A stretch of DNA of 64,000 nt from Bosea sp. RAC05 (GCF_001713455.1 NZ_CP016464.1:3210001-3274000); one strand, 5' to 3'. Shown: positions 28,627-39,259, counted from the first letter of the stretch. Notes: generated from the sequence alone by a model not told the origin. Program-made: numbers and translations.

Positions 28627-29451
28627 CTACGCGCTCGGCGCGTCCGCGGCATCGTCAGCCGCCTGCTTGGCGGCGCGCTTCTTCTCGACATAGCCGACCG
28701 AGAAGATCGAGAGCTCGTAGAGCAGCAGCATCGGCACGGCGAGCATCAGCTGCGAGATCACGTCGGGCGGGGTCAGGACCGCGGCGACGACGAAGACGAA
28801 GACGATCGCGTAGCGGCGCTTTTCCTTCAGGAACACCGTGTCGAGGATCCCGGCCTGGCCGAGCAGGGTCAGGATCACCGGCAACTGGAAGGAGATGCCG
28901 AAGGCGAAGATCAGCGTCATGATCAGCGAGAGATATTCGCTGACCTTGGGCAGGAGCGCGATGCCGGCCTGCCCGTCGGTGGCGGCCTGCTGCATGCCGA
29001 TGGAGAACTTCATCAGCACCGGCATGGCGAAGAAGAACACCATCGCCGCGCCCGCGACGAAGAAGATCGGCGTCGCCGCCAGATAGGGCGCGAAGGCCTG
29101 GCGTTCGTTCTTGTAGAGCCCCGGGGCCACGAATTTGTAGATCTGCGTCGCGATCACCGGGAAGGCGAAGAAGCCCGCCCCGAAGGCCGCGATCTTGATC
29201 TGGGTGAAGAGATATTCGAGCGGCGCGGTGTAGATCAGCTGGACGTTCGCGCCCGGCCCGGCCGCCCAGACATAGGGCTGGACCAGGATGTTGTAGATCT
29301 GCGTCGCGAAGGCGAAGCAGATGAAGAACATCACCAGGAAGGCGACCAGCGACTTGATCAGCCGCGAGCGGAGCTCGATCAGATGGTCGATCAGCGGCGC
29401 CCGGGAGGCCTCGATCTCGTCCTCGCCCTCGCGCGGATTGGCGACGCTCAT
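28627..29451 (-). CDS. tatC: Sec-independent protein translocase subunit TatC
   Basis: A 274-residue six-helix receptor for twin-arginine signal peptides. The cytoplasmic N-terminus contains [16 protein letters not shown], typical of TatC, and [13 protein letters not shown] and [15 protein letters not shown] are conserved in the later helices. It overlaps tatB by 4 bp. The TRAP binding protein at 34346 is a likely client. Confidence 0.97.
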   Translation of the reverse strand: MSVANPREGEDEIEASRAPLIDHLIELRSRLIKSLVAFLVMFFICFAFATQIYNILVQPYVWAAGPGANVQLIYTAPLEYLFTQIKIAAFGAGFFAFPVIATQIYKFVAPGLYKNERQAFAPYLAATPIFFVAGAAMVFFFAMPVLMKFSIGMQQAATDGQAGIALLPKVSEYLSLIMTLIFAFGISFQLPVILTLLGQAGILDTVFLKEKRRYAIVFVFVVAAVLTPPDVISQLMLAVPMLLLYELSIFSVGYVEKKRAAKQAADDAADAPSA

Positions 29452-29969
29452 GCCGCGCTCCCTTCACCGGGCTCGGCGGCCGCGGTCTTGCGCTTGCGCG
29501 GGGTCTTGACCGGCGCGGGCTCGGAGGGCTCTGCAGCGGGCTCCGGCGCCGCGGCCTGGGCCACGGGCGCGGCCTCGGCAGGTGCGATCTCGGCAGATGC
29601 GATCTGGGCAGGCGCGATCTCGACCGGCGGCAGCGGATCGGGCGGCGGCAGCGCGGCGAGCTTGGCCTCGGCCTCCTTCAGCGCCGCATCGTCGAGCCCG
29701 GTCGAAGCCGGCATCTCGATCGGCTTGAAGTCGGTGTTCATCGCACTCGAGACCGTGCCGCCGACGTCCTCGACCTGCTTCTTCAGGTCGTGGAGCTCGG
29801 CTTCGCGCATGGCGTCGTTGAACTGGCCCTGGAACTCGGACGCCATGCGCCGAATCTTGCCGACCGCCTGACCGACGGTCCGCATCGCCTTCGGCAGGTC
29901 CTTGGGGCCGATCACGACGAGCGCGACCGCCCCGATCAGCATGAATTCGCTCCAGGCGATGTCGAACAT
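29448..29969 (-). CDS. tatB: Sec-independent protein translocase subunit TatB
   Basis: A 173-residue protein with the TatB N-terminus [26 protein letters not shown], then an amphipathic helix and a long Ala/Pro-rich tail ending in Lys/Arg residues. It forms the substrate-receptor complex with TatC. The 4-bp stop/start overlap with tatC indicates coupled translation. Confidence 0.95.
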   Translation of the reverse strand: MFDIAWSEFMLIGAVALVVIGPKDLPKAMRTVGQAVGKIRRMASEFQGQFNDAMREAELHDLKKQVEDVGGTVSSAMNTDFKPIEMPASTGLDDAALKEAEAKLAALPPPDPLPPVEIAPAQIASAEIAPAEAAPVAQAAAPEPAAEPSEPAPVKTPRKRKTAAAEPGEGSAA

Positions 29970-30013
29970 CGACAGTTCGTCCTCTCAGCCTCCCGCGAAC
30001 GGAAGGCCAGGCC

Positions 30014-30256
30014 TCAGGCCTTGGTCTCGGCCTTCGCGGGCGCGGAAGGGGTGGCCTGCGCGTCGATGATCTTGGGATCGGCAGGGGTCGCGGCGGTGGG
30101 CGCCGGCGGAGGCGTCTCGTCCTCGGCCATGCCCTTCTTGAACGACTTGATGCCCTTGGCCACGTCGCCCATGAGCTCGGAAACCTTGCCGCGCCCGAAC
30201 AGCAGCATCACGATGACGCCGACGACGATCCAGTGCCAGATGCTGACGCCACCCAT
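30014..30256 (-). CDS. tatA: Sec-independent protein translocase subunit TatA
   Basis: An 80-residue pore-forming subunit. The start at 30256 gives [35 protein letters not shown], the standard single helix and amphipathic helix. An upstream in-frame extension to 30382 is not family-like. Order tatA-tatB-tatC is complete. Confidence 0.95.
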   Translation of the reverse strand: MGGVSIWHWIVVGVIVMLLFGRGKVSELMGDVAKGIKSFKKGMAEDETPPPAPTAATPADPKIIDAQATPSAPAKAETKA

Positions 30257-30323
30257 GGCGGACTCCCTCAATTCGAATGTTGCCGGGGGATTGCGACCCC
30301 GGATCAAGCTGTTGCGGCGGAAC

Positions 30324-31367
30324 CTATGTGTCCCCCGCGGGGAACACAAGAACTTCGTCGGTCTGAATGTCGAGGCCGACATCGTCGCCCTCGGCCATCG
30401 CGCCCGCCAGCGATGCCCGCACCGAGAGCAGCCGGTCGAAGCCGTCGACCGCGATCAGCAGATGGTCGACCTCGCCGAGGAAGCGCCGCGTCACCACCCG
30501 GCCCGGCAGGCAGAAGCCCTTGGGCACGATCCGCACCGCATGCGGGCGGATGCAGGCCACGGCCTCGCTGCCCTCCGCCAGGCCCCGCGCCGGGAAGCGG
30601 CCAAACGGCGTGTCGACCGCCCCGCGCACGACAGGGCCGGCGACTTCGGTAAAGTCGCAGAAGAATCGGGCGGCAAAGAGACTGCCCGGCCGGCGATAGA
30701 GGTCCTCCCCGGTGCCGATCTGCACGATCGCGCCCGAGCGCATCAGCACGATCCGGTCGGCGATGCGCATCGCATCCTCGGGGTCGTGCGTGACGATGAT
30801 CGAGGTCGCGCCCGTCTCGTGCAGCAGCGCCGCCGTCTCGTCGCGCACCACGTCGCGCAGGCGCCGGTCGAGATTGGAGAAGGGCTCGTCCATCAGCAGG
30901 ACGCCCGGCCGCGGCGCCACGGCGCGGGCCAGCGCGACGCGCTGCTGCTCGCCGCCCGAGAGCATGTGCGGATAGGACTCCGCCAGATCGGCGAGACCGA
31001 CGCGCGCGATCGCGCGGCGCGCCGTGGCGTCGACCGCCCCGCCCTCGCCCCGCCGCGCGAGCCCGAAGCGCACGTTCTCCAGCACGGTCAGATGCGGGAA
31101 CAGCGCATAATCCTGGAAGACGAGGCCGACGCCGCGACGCTCGGGCTCGACGAAGCTCTCGGGCGAGGAGACGTCCCGCCCCTCCAGCAGCACACGGCCC
31201 GCGCTCGGCCGCTCGACGCCGGCGGCCAGGCGCAGAAGTGTCGTCTTGCCGCAGCCCGACTGGCCGAGCAGCGCCACGATCTCGCCGGGCTCGACCGAGA
31301 GCGACACGTCCTTGAGCGCCGTGACTGCGCCGAAGCGCTGCGTCACGCCGTCGAAGGCGAGCGCCAT
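30324..31367 (-). CDS. ABC transporter ATP-binding protein, FbpC/PotA-like, without visible partners
   Basis: A 347-residue importer ATPase. Motifs: Walker [10 protein letters not shown], signature [14 protein letters not shown], Walker [12 protein letters not shown], switch His in [14 protein letters not shown]; residues after about 240 form a TOBE-type regulatory domain. Fe3+, thiamine or polyamine transport are the usual roles. No permease or binding protein is adjacent, so it is probably an orphan ATPase. The start at 31367 ([13 protein letters not shown]) is chosen; an earlier GTG near 31436 is possible. Confidence 0.85.
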   Translation of the reverse strand: MALAFDGVTQRFGAVTALKDVSLSVEPGEIVALLGQSGCGKTTLLRLAAGVERPSAGRVLLEGRDVSSPESFVEPERRGVGLVFQDYALFPHLTVLENVRFGLARRGEGGAVDATARRAIARVGLADLAESYPHMLSGGEQQRVALARAVAPRPGVLLMDEPFSNLDRRLRDVVRDETAALLHETGATSIIVTHDPEDAMRIADRIVLMRSGAIVQIGTGEDLYRRPGSLFAARFFCDFTEVAGPVVRGAVDTPFGRFPARGLAEGSEAVACIRPHAVRIVPKGFCLPGRVVTRRFLGEVDHLLIAVDGFDRLLSVRASLAGAMAEGDDVGLDIQTDEVLVFPAGDT

Positions 31368-31470
31368 CGGGATGGCGGCCCCGGCCGTGCCCCGGCGCCC
31401 CCAGCTCAGCCAGCGCGATTTCGTCTCGTTGGCGACCAACGGATGCTCCGCCTCGTCTCTTGGAACGCGA

Positions 31471-31565
31471 CGTCGTCCCGGGCGGAGCGAAGCGCAGACC
31501 CGGGACCCATGCCGGAACGGTTCAGGAATGGGTCCCGGGTCTCCCTTCGGTCGCCCGGGACGACG
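31471..31565. repeat. Dispersed inverted repeat, family C relative (CGTCGTCCCGGG type)
   Basis: CGTCGTCCCGGGCGG at 31471 pairs with CCCGGGACGACG ending near 31565, and internal ACCCGGGACCCAT / ATGGGTCCCGGGT segments are also complementary. It lies between the orphan ATPase gene and scpB. Confidence 0.7.
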
Positions 31566-31599
31566 CGGCGGATGATGTGACAGCCGCCCTGTGCGGCGC

Positions 31600-32280
31600 T
31601 CAGCCGTTCTCGTCAAGCGGCGTGAACAGGTCACCGAGTGGGTCCTCGTCGGCGCGCAGCTCCGGATCGTCGTCGGGAACCGGCACGCTGAGGTCGCGCG
31701 TCAGCCGCCCCTCGATGAAGCCGGAGCCCTTCAGCTCCTCGAGCCCGGGCAGGTCGTCGATCCGGTCGAGCCCGAAATGATCGAGGAAACCGGGCGTCGT
31801 GCCGAAGGTCACCGGCCGCCCGGGGGAGCGGCGCCGCCCGCGCAGCCGCACCCAGCCGGCCTCGAGCAGGATGTCGAGCGTGCCCTTGGCGGTGGCGACG
31901 CCACGGATCTCCTCGATCTCGGCCCGCGTCACCGGCTGGTGATAGGCGATGATCGCCAGCACCTCGAGCGCCGCCCGCGACAATTTGCGCGGCGGCTCGG
32001 CCTCCGCGGCCAGCAGATAGCCGAGGTCGGCGGCGGTGCGGAAGGCATAGCCACCGGCGACGGGGCGCAGATTGACGCCGCGCGCGTCGTAGAACGCGGT
32101 GAGCCGCGCCAGGACCTCCTCGATCGCGACGCCCGCCGGCACCGAGCGCGCCAGCTCCTCGGCCGACAGCGGCTGGGCGGAGGCGAAGAGCAGCGCCTCG
32201 ACGACCCGCATCGCCTGCGCGAAGGCCTCGGCCGCGCCGTCGTCGCTCGCCTCGGGAGCCTGCGCGGCGACCTCCGTCAC
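31600..32280 (-). CDS. scpB: Segregation and condensation protein B
   Basis: A 226-residue kleisin-interacting subunit of the SMC condensin complex, which compacts and separates chromosomes. Two winged-helix domains are evident; VLAIIAYHQPVTRAEIEEIRGV is diagnostic. A 4-bp overlap with scpA indicates translational coupling. Confidence 0.95.
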   Translation of the reverse strand: MTEVAAQAPEASDDGAAEAFAQAMRVVEALLFASAQPLSAEELARSVPAGVAIEEVLARLTAFYDARGVNLRPVAGGYAFRTAADLGYLLAAEAEPPRKLSRAALEVLAIIAYHQPVTRAEIEEIRGVATAKGTLDILLEAGWVRLRGRRRSPGRPVTFGTTPGFLDHFGLDRIDDLPGLEELKGSGFIEGRLTRDLSVPVPDDDPELRADEDPLGDLFTPLDENG

Positions 32281-33107
32281 GGGCCGTCCCCGCGCGTCAG
32301 CGGCAGGACCGGCGGGGCCGCCGAGCGGCGGCGCAGATAGAGCGGCGCGAAGGCGTCGTCCTGGCGCAGGTCGAGCACGCCCTCCTTGACCATCTCCAGC
32401 ATGGCCGAGAGCGCGGACGCCCGCACGGTCGCCGCCATCTCGCGGGCGGGTAGCCCGTGCGAGGCCATGTAGCGCGCGAGATAGGGGTCGATCTGCGTCC
32501 AGTCGCCGGCCTCGCCGACCAGCCGCTGCAGCGCCTCGCGCGCCTCGACCAGCGACCAGACGACGCGCTGGCCGACCGAGATATGGCCCTGCACCCGCTT
32601 CATCCGCTGCTGGGCATAGGCCGAGAGCAAATCATAGAGCTCCGCCTCCCAGACCGGCCGGGCGCCGGCGACGACCGCCTCGGGTGCGCCGCGCGCGAAC
32701 ACGTCCTGCCCGAGCCGCTCGCGCGAGGCGAGCCTGCGGGCGGCGGCGCGGATCGCCTCGAGCCGGCGCAGCCGCAGCGCCAGCGAGGTCGCGAGATCGG
32801 CCGCGCTCGGCTCCTCGCCCCTGGGCGGTTCGGGCAGCAGCAGCCGGGATTTGAGATAGGCCAGCCAGGCCGCCATCACGAGATAATCGGCCGCGAGTTC
32901 CAGGCGCAGCGCCCGCGCCTGCTCGACGAAGACGAGATACTGCTCGGCCAAAGCCAGGATCGAAATGCGGTGGAGATCGACCTTCTGCCGGCGTGCGAGA
33001 TCGAGCAGCAGGTCGAGCGGGCCCTCATAGCCGTCGACATCGACCCGCAGCGCCGGCTCGCCGTCGCGCTGTGGGCCGTCCTCCTCGAATGGCAGTTGTG
33101 CCGCCAT
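32277..33107 (-). CDS. scpA: Segregation and condensation protein A
   Basis: A 276-residue bacterial kleisin bridging Smc heads. EGPLDLLLDLARRQKVDLHRISI near the N-terminus and AAWLAYLKSRLLLPE are typical. The start at 33107 gives MAAQLPFEEDG; open frame continues upstream only into the nagZ gap. nagZ lies 59 bp upstream on the same strand. Confidence 0.95.
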   Translation of the reverse strand: MAAQLPFEEDGPQRDGEPALRVDVDGYEGPLDLLLDLARRQKVDLHRISILALAEQYLVFVEQARALRLELAADYLVMAAWLAYLKSRLLLPEPPRGEEPSAADLATSLALRLRRLEAIRAAARRLASRERLGQDVFARGAPEAVVAGARPVWEAELYDLLSAYAQQRMKRVQGHISVGQRVVWSLVEAREALQRLVGEAGDWTQIDPYLARYMASHGLPAREMAATVRASALSAMLEMVKEGVLDLRQDDAFAPLYLRRRSAAPPVLPLTRGDGP

Positions 33108-33166
33108 GGCCGGCCATCCCCCTCCCGCCCCTGCGACACACGCGGGGGCGCCGCAGGTTCGACGGT

Positions 33167-34177
33167 TCAGCCGCCCAAGGCAAGCGCGCTCGCGAGCTGC
33201 GCGCGCGCAGCCTCGACATCGAGCGGCTCGGGCGCGTGGCGGATGCGGGCGAGCGCCATCGCGGCGCGGCGGGCGCGGTCGCCCCGCATCTCCGGCACGG
33301 CCCCGGCGATGGCGACCATCTCCTCCATGATGCCGTGGCAATGCAGCACGACATCGACCCCGGCCCGGATCGCCGCCCTCGCCTTCTGGGCGAAGCCGCC
33401 CGAGAGCGCCTTCATCGAGATGTCGTCGGTCATGATCAGCCCGTCATAGCGCAGCTCGCCGCGCATGATCTCGCGCACGACCTTGCGGGAGATCGTCGCC
33501 GGGTTTTTCGCATCGATCGCGGTGAAGACGACATGCGCCGTCATCGCCAGCGGCATGTCGGCGAGATGGCGGAAGGGCCGGAAATCATGCGCCCGCAGCG
33601 CCTCGAGCGAGGCCTCGACGACGGGCAGGTCGTGATGGCTGTCGGCCCGCGCCCTTCCATGGCCGGGCATGTGCTTGATCACCGGCAGCACGCCGCCGGC
33701 CAGGAGCCCCTCCGCCGCCGCGCGTCCGAGCTGGGCGACGCGATCGGGCTCATGGGCATAGGCGCGGTCCCCGATGACGTCGTGGCTGCCGGCCACGGGA
33801 ACGTCGAGCACCGGCAGGCAGTCGACATCGATGCCCACCGCCTTGAGGTCATGCGCCATCAGCCGGGCGGAGAGGCGCACGATCTCGCGCTGCTGCAGCG
33901 GGTCGTTGATACCGAGGAAGGCGCGGGCGGCCGGATATTTCGGCCAGTGCGGCGGCGCCATGCGCTGGACCCGCCCCCCCTCCTGGTCGATCAGGATCGG
34001 CGCGTGCCAGCCCACCGTCTCGCGCATCTGGGCCGTCAGCGCCGCGACCTGGGCCGGGTCCTGCGAGTTGCGCCGGAACAGGATGAAGCCCCAGGGGCGA
34101 GCGTCGCGAAAGAACGCCCGCTCGTCCGGGGTCAGGCTCGTGCCGAGGCAGCCGGCGATGAAGGCGCGCGAGGTCAT
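33167..34177 (-). CDS. nagZ: Beta-N-acetylhexosaminidase
   Basis: A 336-residue family-3 glycosidase that removes GlcNAc from anhydromuropeptides in peptidoglycan recycling. The catalytic loop is KHMPGHGRARADSHHDLP and the nucleophile Asp is in LIMTDDISMKAL. No signal peptide, as expected for the cytoplasmic enzyme. Linked to the SPOR gene and argS upstream, the standard order. Confidence 0.95.
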   Translation of the reverse strand: MTSRAFIAGCLGTSLTPDERAFFRDARPWGFILFRRNSQDPAQVAALTAQMRETVGWHAPILIDQEGGRVQRMAPPHWPKYPAARAFLGINDPLQQREIVRLSARLMAHDLKAVGIDVDCLPVLDVPVAGSHDVIGDRAYAHEPDRVAQLGRAAAEGLLAGGVLPVIKHMPGHGRARADSHHDLPVVEASLEALRAHDFRPFRHLADMPLAMTAHVVFTAIDAKNPATISRKVVREIMRGELRYDGLIMTDDISMKALSGGFAQKARAAIRAGVDVVLHCHGIMEEMVAIAGAVPEMRGDRARRAAMALARIRHAPEPLDVEAARAQLASALALGG

Positions 34178-34220
34178 GATCGAGGGGTAGGAAGCACTGC
34201 GAGCGCGGTCAACCCTCTGC

Positions 34221-34323
34221 CGTCATCCTGGGCCCGCCGCGAAGCGGCGCGGCCCGGGATCCATCGGAGGGCATCGGAGCCCCAGGATGGATCCCGGACG
34301 ACCTGCGGTCGCCCAGGATGACG
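34221..34323. repeat. Dispersed inverted repeat, family C copy (CGTCATCCTGGG type)
   Basis: CGTCATCCTGGGCC at 34221 pairs with GCCCAGGATGACG near 34323; the centre contains GGGATCCATCGGAGGGC and a CAGGATGGATCCC, partly complementary, much as in 15897-16008. It lies between the TRAP binding-protein gene and nagZ. Confidence 0.7.
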
Positions 34324-34345
34324 GTTGAGGTTTGGACGAAACGCC

Positions 34346-35440
34346 TCAACGCATCTGCTGCGCCATCTGGGCGTTGAAGGCGTCGAAGGGCAGTTCGGCG
34401 ACGCGGAACCAGAGGTTCTCCTTCTTCCAGTACGGCAGGAAGGAGTCATAGAACGTCTTGAACTCGGCGTTCTTGGAGGCAAGGTCGGCATACATCGCGA
34501 AGGCCTCCTTGAAGGCCGCCGCCATCACCTCCTGCGGGAAGGGCCGCAGCTCGGCGCCGGCACCGGCGAGGCGAATCAGCGCGTCGGGGTTGCCGTGGTC
34601 GTACTTCGCCACGCAGAGCGCGTTCGCCTCGGCGCAGGCCGCCTCGACGATCGCCTTGTAGGCCGTCGGCAGGGCGTTCCACTTCTCCAGGTTCACCAGG
34701 AAGCTGACATTGGCGTTCCCCTCCCAGAAGCCGGGATAGTAGTAGTACTTCGCGACCCGCTGGAAGCCGAGCTTCTCGTCGTCATAGGGCCCGGAGAACT
34801 CGACCGCGTCGAGCGTGCCGCGCTCCAGCGCGGGATAGATGTCGCCGCCGGCGATCTGCTGCGGCACGACGCCGAGCTTGGCCATGATCTGCCCGCCGAG
34901 CCCGGCGATGCGCATCTTCAGGCCCTTGAGGTCCTCCAGCGACTTGATCTCCTTGCGGAACCAGCCGCCCATCTGCGCGCCGGTGTTGCCCGAGGGAATC
35001 GTGTAGAGGCCCTGCTTCTGCATGAAGGCCCGGCACAGCTCGAGCCCGCCGCCTGCATAGAGCCAGGCGTTCTGCTGGCGGGTGTTGAAACCGAAGGGCA
35101 GCGAGGTCTCGAAGGCGAAGGCCGGGTCCTTGCCGATGTAGAAGCTCGACAGGGTATGGCTGCATTCGACCGTGCCGTTCTGCACCGCGTCGAGCGCCTG
35201 CAGGCCGGGCACGATCTCGCCGGGTGCGAAGACCTGGATCTGGAAGTTGCCGTCCGTCGCCTCGGCCACGCGCCTGGCGACCTGGGTCGAGAGCCCGAAC
35301 AGCGTGTCGAGGCTCTTGGGATAGCTCGAGGTCAGCCGCCAGCTGATCTTGGGCTGCGACTGGGCGATGGCGGGCGCGGCGATGAGCGCGCTGCCGGCCG
35401 CGCCGCCCGCGGCGGTCTTGACGAAACGACGACGATCCAT
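34346..35440 (-). CDS. TRAP-type substrate-binding protein with Tat signal, no membrane partners here
   Basis: A 364-residue DctP-family periplasmic binding protein. MDRRRFVKTAAGGAAGSALIAAPAIA is a twin-arginine signal (RRxFVK); tatABC lies 4 kb away. The mature protein starts near SQPKISWRLTSSYP. The class binds carboxylates such as sialic acid, 2-oxo acids or mannonate-like ligands; the exact ligand is not readable. No DctQ or DctM subunits are in the window. The start at 35440 has CGGAGGA 6 bases upstream. Confidence 0.87.
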   Translation of the reverse strand: MDRRRFVKTAAGGAAGSALIAAPAIAQSQPKISWRLTSSYPKSLDTLFGLSTQVARRVAEATDGNFQIQVFAPGEIVPGLQALDAVQNGTVECSHTLSSFYIGKDPAFAFETSLPFGFNTRQQNAWLYAGGGLELCRAFMQKQGLYTIPSGNTGAQMGGWFRKEIKSLEDLKGLKMRIAGLGGQIMAKLGVVPQQIAGGDIYPALERGTLDAVEFSGPYDDEKLGFQRVAKYYYYPGFWEGNANVSFLVNLEKWNALPTAYKAIVEAACAEANALCVAKYDHGNPDALIRLAGAGAELRPFPQEVMAAAFKEAFAMYADLASKNAEFKTFYDSFLPYWKKENLWFRVAELPFDAFNAQMAQQMR

Positions 35441-35589
35441 GGTGTCCTCCGGAAGGCATATTGGGTCTTGGCTCGGGCACCGCGCGCCGGTGGCGGACGA
35501 TCGCGGCGGCCCATCGGCGGGGTGATGACATGAAAGCCGTGGCGAAACCACGGCGGTCCCGCCGGGGCCGCCCTGCGCCCGACGCGACG

Positions 35590-35620
35590 AAAAAAGCCGG
35601 CGGCACCCTGTGCCACCGGC
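35590..35620 (-). terminator. Strong rho-independent terminator of the SPOR-protein gene
   Basis: On the minus strand an 11-bp stem (GCCGGTGGCAC / GTGCCGCCGGC, 35620-35610 and 35606-35596) with a 3-base loop is followed by TTTTTT. It lies 47 bp beyond the stop at 35667. Confidence 0.85.
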
Positions 35621-35666
35621 TCGTTTCCTCGCCGCCACCGATGCGGTGGCAGCCGATGCTGCGGGA

Positions 35667-37376
35667 TCAGTTCTTCGCGATGAAGCACTGTCCGCCGGCG
35701 GCCTGAAGCGCCGTGCACATCGATGTCGCATCGTCGCGGGAATAGGGACCGACGCGCAGGCGATAGACGGTCTTGCCACCGGCGAGCTCCGTCTTGCGGA
35801 TGATCGGGGCCTGGCCGCCGAGCTGGCCCGGATATTTGCGCTGGAGCGCGGCAAATGTGGCGCGCGCCTCGGATTCGCTGCCCGGCGCGCCGAGCTGGAC
35901 CACGAAATCGCCGGTGCCGCTGCGCACGGCGGCGGTCGCGGGAGCGGCCGGAGCCGGCGCGGCCTGCGGCGCGCTGGCGACCCGCACGGGCGCGGAGGGC
36001 GTCGCAGCCGGTGCCGCGGCACGCTCCTGGACCTTGGGCGCTTCGGCGGCCGGCGTGGCCGACGGGCGCGATGGCGTGGTGGCGGCAGCCGGGGCGGACG
36101 TCGGAGAGGCCGGGACGATGCCGGCCGGACGCGCCGGCGGCGCGGAGCCCGTGGCGAGCGGAACGGCGCCGTTGGTGTAGCCGGCCGTGCCATTGGCCGG
36201 CGGGGCGGGCGTGCCGTCCGGGCGGATCGAGACGGTGCGGACGCGGCGCGGCTCGCCGAGGCCCGGAACCGGCGGGACCGGCGTCAGGGCCGGCTCGGCG
36301 GGTGCGGCCACGGGAACGGCCGAGGCGGGCGCCTGGGCCAGCGCATTGCTGGCCGCCGGGGGCGCAGCGGGGGTGGCGGTCGCCGTGCCCGGACCCGGCA
36401 GGACCACGCGCGTCGGCAGCGAGCGGGCCGCCTGCTGCACGTCGACCGGCTGCTCCTCGCGGCTGACCACCTTGGTCTGGCCGGACTGCTGGTCGCCGGG
36501 CCGCTCATAGATCTGCTTGTTCTGGTTGGGGATTTCGGCGCCGCCCGGATTGACCGGCTCGACCTTCGTCGGTCCGGTCGCCGCCGTGATCGTCGGCGGC
36601 AGGCCATCGCTGGTCTTGGGCGTGCCGCGCATCGACATCATCGCACCGGCACCAACCACGCCGACGACGATCAGCGCCGCCGCCGCATAGAGCCCCTTGC
36701 GCGAACGGCGCGGCTCGAGATCCGGCATGTCCTCGTCGGCGGGAACCCCGCCCTGATAGGCCTGCATGTCCTCGGGAGGCGGTGGCGCATAGGCGGCATG
36801 GACGTCGCGCATCTCGTCGAGATCGCGCGCCGTCGGCACGGACTCCGGCACCGCGGCCCGGAGATAAGGTTGCGGCTCGGAACGCTCGAAGCCCTGGTTG
36901 ACATCGTCGAAGCGCGGCTCCGCGCGAACCGGGGCGACAGCCGGCTCGGACCGGACGGGCTCGTTGCGGCGCAGCAGCGCCTCGAACTCGTCGAGCGCAC
37001 CGCGCAACTCGGCCGGCGGCGGCGACTGCGCGGCAACGGCCTGGAAATGGCTGACGGCGTCGAGCGGAACATCGCCCGCTGGCGCAGCCGGGCGTACGGC
37101 CTCGCGGGTCGCGCTCAAAGGCGAAGGCGAAGGCTCGGGGGCAGACCCCGGCGCCTGCCAGGAGGCAGCGGCCCGCTGCTGGCTGGCGGACGGGCCGCGC
37201 TGACCGAAGATATCCTTCAGCGGATCGCCCTGGTCGACGATGCGCGTCAGTTCCGCCAGCGGATCGGCCGGCTGGCCGGAGCGCGGCGCCTGGCCGGCAC
37301 TGCGCAGCTGGCGCTCGAGATCCTCGAGGTCGAGGGCGAAACGGTTTCTAGCTGGCTCACTCATGGCACGATCCAT
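35667..37376 (-). CDS. SPOR-domain membrane protein
   Basis: A 569-residue protein with a cytoplasmic N-terminus (residues 1-225), one transmembrane helix at about 229-248 (LYAAAALIVVGVVGAGAMM), a long Pro/Ala-rich periplasmic linker, and a C-terminal SPOR domain (GDFVVQLGAPGSESEARATF to the end) that binds denuded glycan at division sites. Probably division-associated. An ATG at 37364 (MSEPARNRF) is an alternative start. It sits between argS and nagZ, as in related genomes. Confidence 0.85.
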   Translation of the reverse strand: MDRAMSEPARNRFALDLEDLERQLRSAGQAPRSGQPADPLAELTRIVDQGDPLKDIFGQRGPSASQQRAAASWQAPGSAPEPSPSPLSATREAVRPAAPAGDVPLDAVSHFQAVAAQSPPPAELRGALDEFEALLRRNEPVRSEPAVAPVRAEPRFDDVNQGFERSEPQPYLRAAVPESVPTARDLDEMRDVHAAYAPPPPEDMQAYQGGVPADEDMPDLEPRRSRKGLYAAAALIVVGVVGAGAMMSMRGTPKTSDGLPPTITAATGPTKVEPVNPGGAEIPNQNKQIYERPGDQQSGQTKVVSREEQPVDVQQAARSLPTRVVLPGPGTATATPAAPPAASNALAQAPASAVPVAAPAEPALTPVPPVPGLGEPRRVRTVSIRPDGTPAPPANGTAGYTNGAVPLATGSAPPARPAGIVPASPTSAPAAATTPSRPSATPAAEAPKVQERAAAPAATPSAPVRVASAPQAAPAPAAPATAAVRSGTGDFVVQLGAPGSESEARATFAALQRKYPGQLGGQAPIIRKTELAGGKTVYRLRVGPYSRDDATSMCTALQAAGGQCFIAKN

Positions 37377-37463
37377 TCCAGCGCAGGCCGCCAGCGCGAA
37401 AGGGAACGCCCTCTCCGCCGCGCGGTCAACCTGACCTTGTGCGCGCCGAGAGCCCTGCGGCCG

Positions 37464-39224
37464 TCAACGCATCTCTTCCGGCGCCGCAACTCCGGCGACA
37501 GCCAGACCGGAAGCAAGGACGCTGCGCACGGCATGCACAAACGCCAACCTCGCCACAGTCGACTCTCGATCAGTTTGATTAACGAACCGTAATTGCGGCG
37601 AGTCTTTGCCCTTGTTCCATAAGGAATGGAACGCGCTGGCCAACTCATGCACGAAGAAGGCCACGCGATGTGGCTCATGCGCCGTCGCGGCGCCTTCGAT
37701 GATTCGCGGATAGGCGGCGATCAACTTGACGATACCCACCTCGGCCTCGTCGGTGAGGCGCGCGAGATCCGCCTGCGCGAGGGCGGCCGGCGACACATCG
37801 AGATCGGGATACGCCTCGCGCGCCTGCCGGAAGATCGAGGCGCAGCGCGCATGCGCATACTGGACGTAGAAGACCGGATTGTCCTTCGACTGCTCGACCA
37901 CCTTGGCGAGGTCGAAGTCGAGCGTCGCGTCGTTCTTGCGGAAGATCATCATGAAGCGCACCGCGTCGCGGCCGACCTCGTCGATGACCTCGCGCAGCGT
38001 GACGAAATCGCCCGAACGCTTCGACATCTTCACGGGCTCGCCGTTGCGCAGCAGCTTGACGAGCTGGCACAGCTTGACGTCGAGCGCGCCCTGCCCCGCC
38101 GTCACGGCCTTCACCGCCGCCTGCATGCGCTTGACGTAGCCACCATGGTCGGCGCCCCAGACGTCGATCATCTGGGGAAAGCCGCGGGTGAACTTCGAGC
38201 GGTGATAGGCGATGTCGTTGGCGAAATAGGTATAGCTGCCGTCGGACTTCAGCAGCGGCCGGTCGACATCGTCGCCGAACTGGGTGGCGCGGAACAGTGC
38301 CTGCTCCCGGTCCTCCCAATCCTCGTCCTTCTGGCCCTTGGGCGGCGGCAGCCGGCCCTGATAGATCAGGTCCCGGGCGCGCAGATCCGCGATCGTCTCG
38401 GCGACGGCGTCGACGCCGCCATCGTTCTGCAGCGAGCGCTCGGAGAAGAAGACCTGATGGACGACGCCGAGCGCGGCGAGATCGTCCCGGATCATCGCCA
38501 TCATGCCGTCGATGGCAGCCGCCCGCACCAACGGCAGCCATTCAGACTCCGGCTTCGCCAGCAGCGCCTCGCCATGGGCCTTCGCCAGCGTGTTGCCGAC
38601 CGAAACCAGATAGTCGCCGGGATAGAGCCCCTCGGGGATCGTGATCGTCTCGCCGAGCGCCTCGCGATAGCGCAGGAAGGCAGAGCGGGCGAGCACGTCG
38701 ACCTGCGCCCCGGCATCGTTGATGTAGTATTCGCGCGTCACGTCATGGCCGGCGAAGGCGAGGATATTGGCGAGCGCATCGCCGAAGACGGCGCCGCGGC
38801 CATGGCCGACATGCATCGGCCCGGTCGGGTTGGCCGAGACATATTCGACATTGACCCGGGGATGGGGCTTCGGCGCGCCGCGCCCGTAATCGAGCCCGCG
38901 CTCGACGGCATCCTTGAGGATCGCGGTGAAGACGGAGGGCTGCAGCGTCAGATTGATGAAGCCCGGCCCCGCGATCTCCGCATTGACGATCTCGGAGTCC
39001 TTGCCGAGCTGCTCGACCAGCAGCGCCGCCAGCGCGCGCGGGTTGGTGCCGGCCTCCTTGGCGAGCACCATCGCGGCATTGGTGGCGAGATCGCCATGAG
39101 CCGGATCCTTCGTCGGCTCCACCACGACGCGACCGAGATCGAGCCCGGCGGGCAGCGCCCCGCGTTCGGCGAGCGCCGCGAGCGCGGCGGCGACACGGGC
39201 GGAATAGGTCTCGAACAGGTTCAT
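37464..39224 (-). CDS. argS: Arginine--tRNA ligase
   Basis: A 586-residue class I synthetase. The HIGH-type motif is GPMHVGHGR, the KMSKS-type motif KMSKRSG, and the N-terminal additive domain and C-terminal anticodon-binding DALR domain ([14 protein letters not shown]) are present. Length is normal. Overlap and spacing put it just downstream of dgt. Confidence 0.97.
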   Translation of the reverse strand: MNLFETYSARVAAALAALAERGALPAGLDLGRVVVEPTKDPAHGDLATNAAMVLAKEAGTNPRALAALLVEQLGKDSEIVNAEIAGPGFINLTLQPSVFTAILKDAVERGLDYGRGAPKPHPRVNVEYVSANPTGPMHVGHGRGAVFGDALANILAFAGHDVTREYYINDAGAQVDVLARSAFLRYREALGETITIPEGLYPGDYLVSVGNTLAKAHGEALLAKPESEWLPLVRAAAIDGMMAMIRDDLAALGVVHQVFFSERSLQNDGGVDAVAETIADLRARDLIYQGRLPPPKGQKDEDWEDREQALFRATQFGDDVDRPLLKSDGSYTYFANDIAYHRSKFTRGFPQMIDVWGADHGGYVKRMQAAVKAVTAGQGALDVKLCQLVKLLRNGEPVKMSKRSGDFVTLREVIDEVGRDAVRFMMIFRKNDATLDFDLAKVVEQSKDNPVFYVQYAHARCASIFRQAREAYPDLDVSPAALAQADLARLTDEAEVGIVKLIAAYPRIIEGAATAHEPHRVAFFVHELASAFHSLWNKGKDSPQLRFVNQTDRESTVARLAFVHAVRSVLASGLAVAGVAAPEEMR

Positions 39225-39259
39225 TGCGGCCAGGATCTGCTGAAAGGGAGCGCCCGGCC

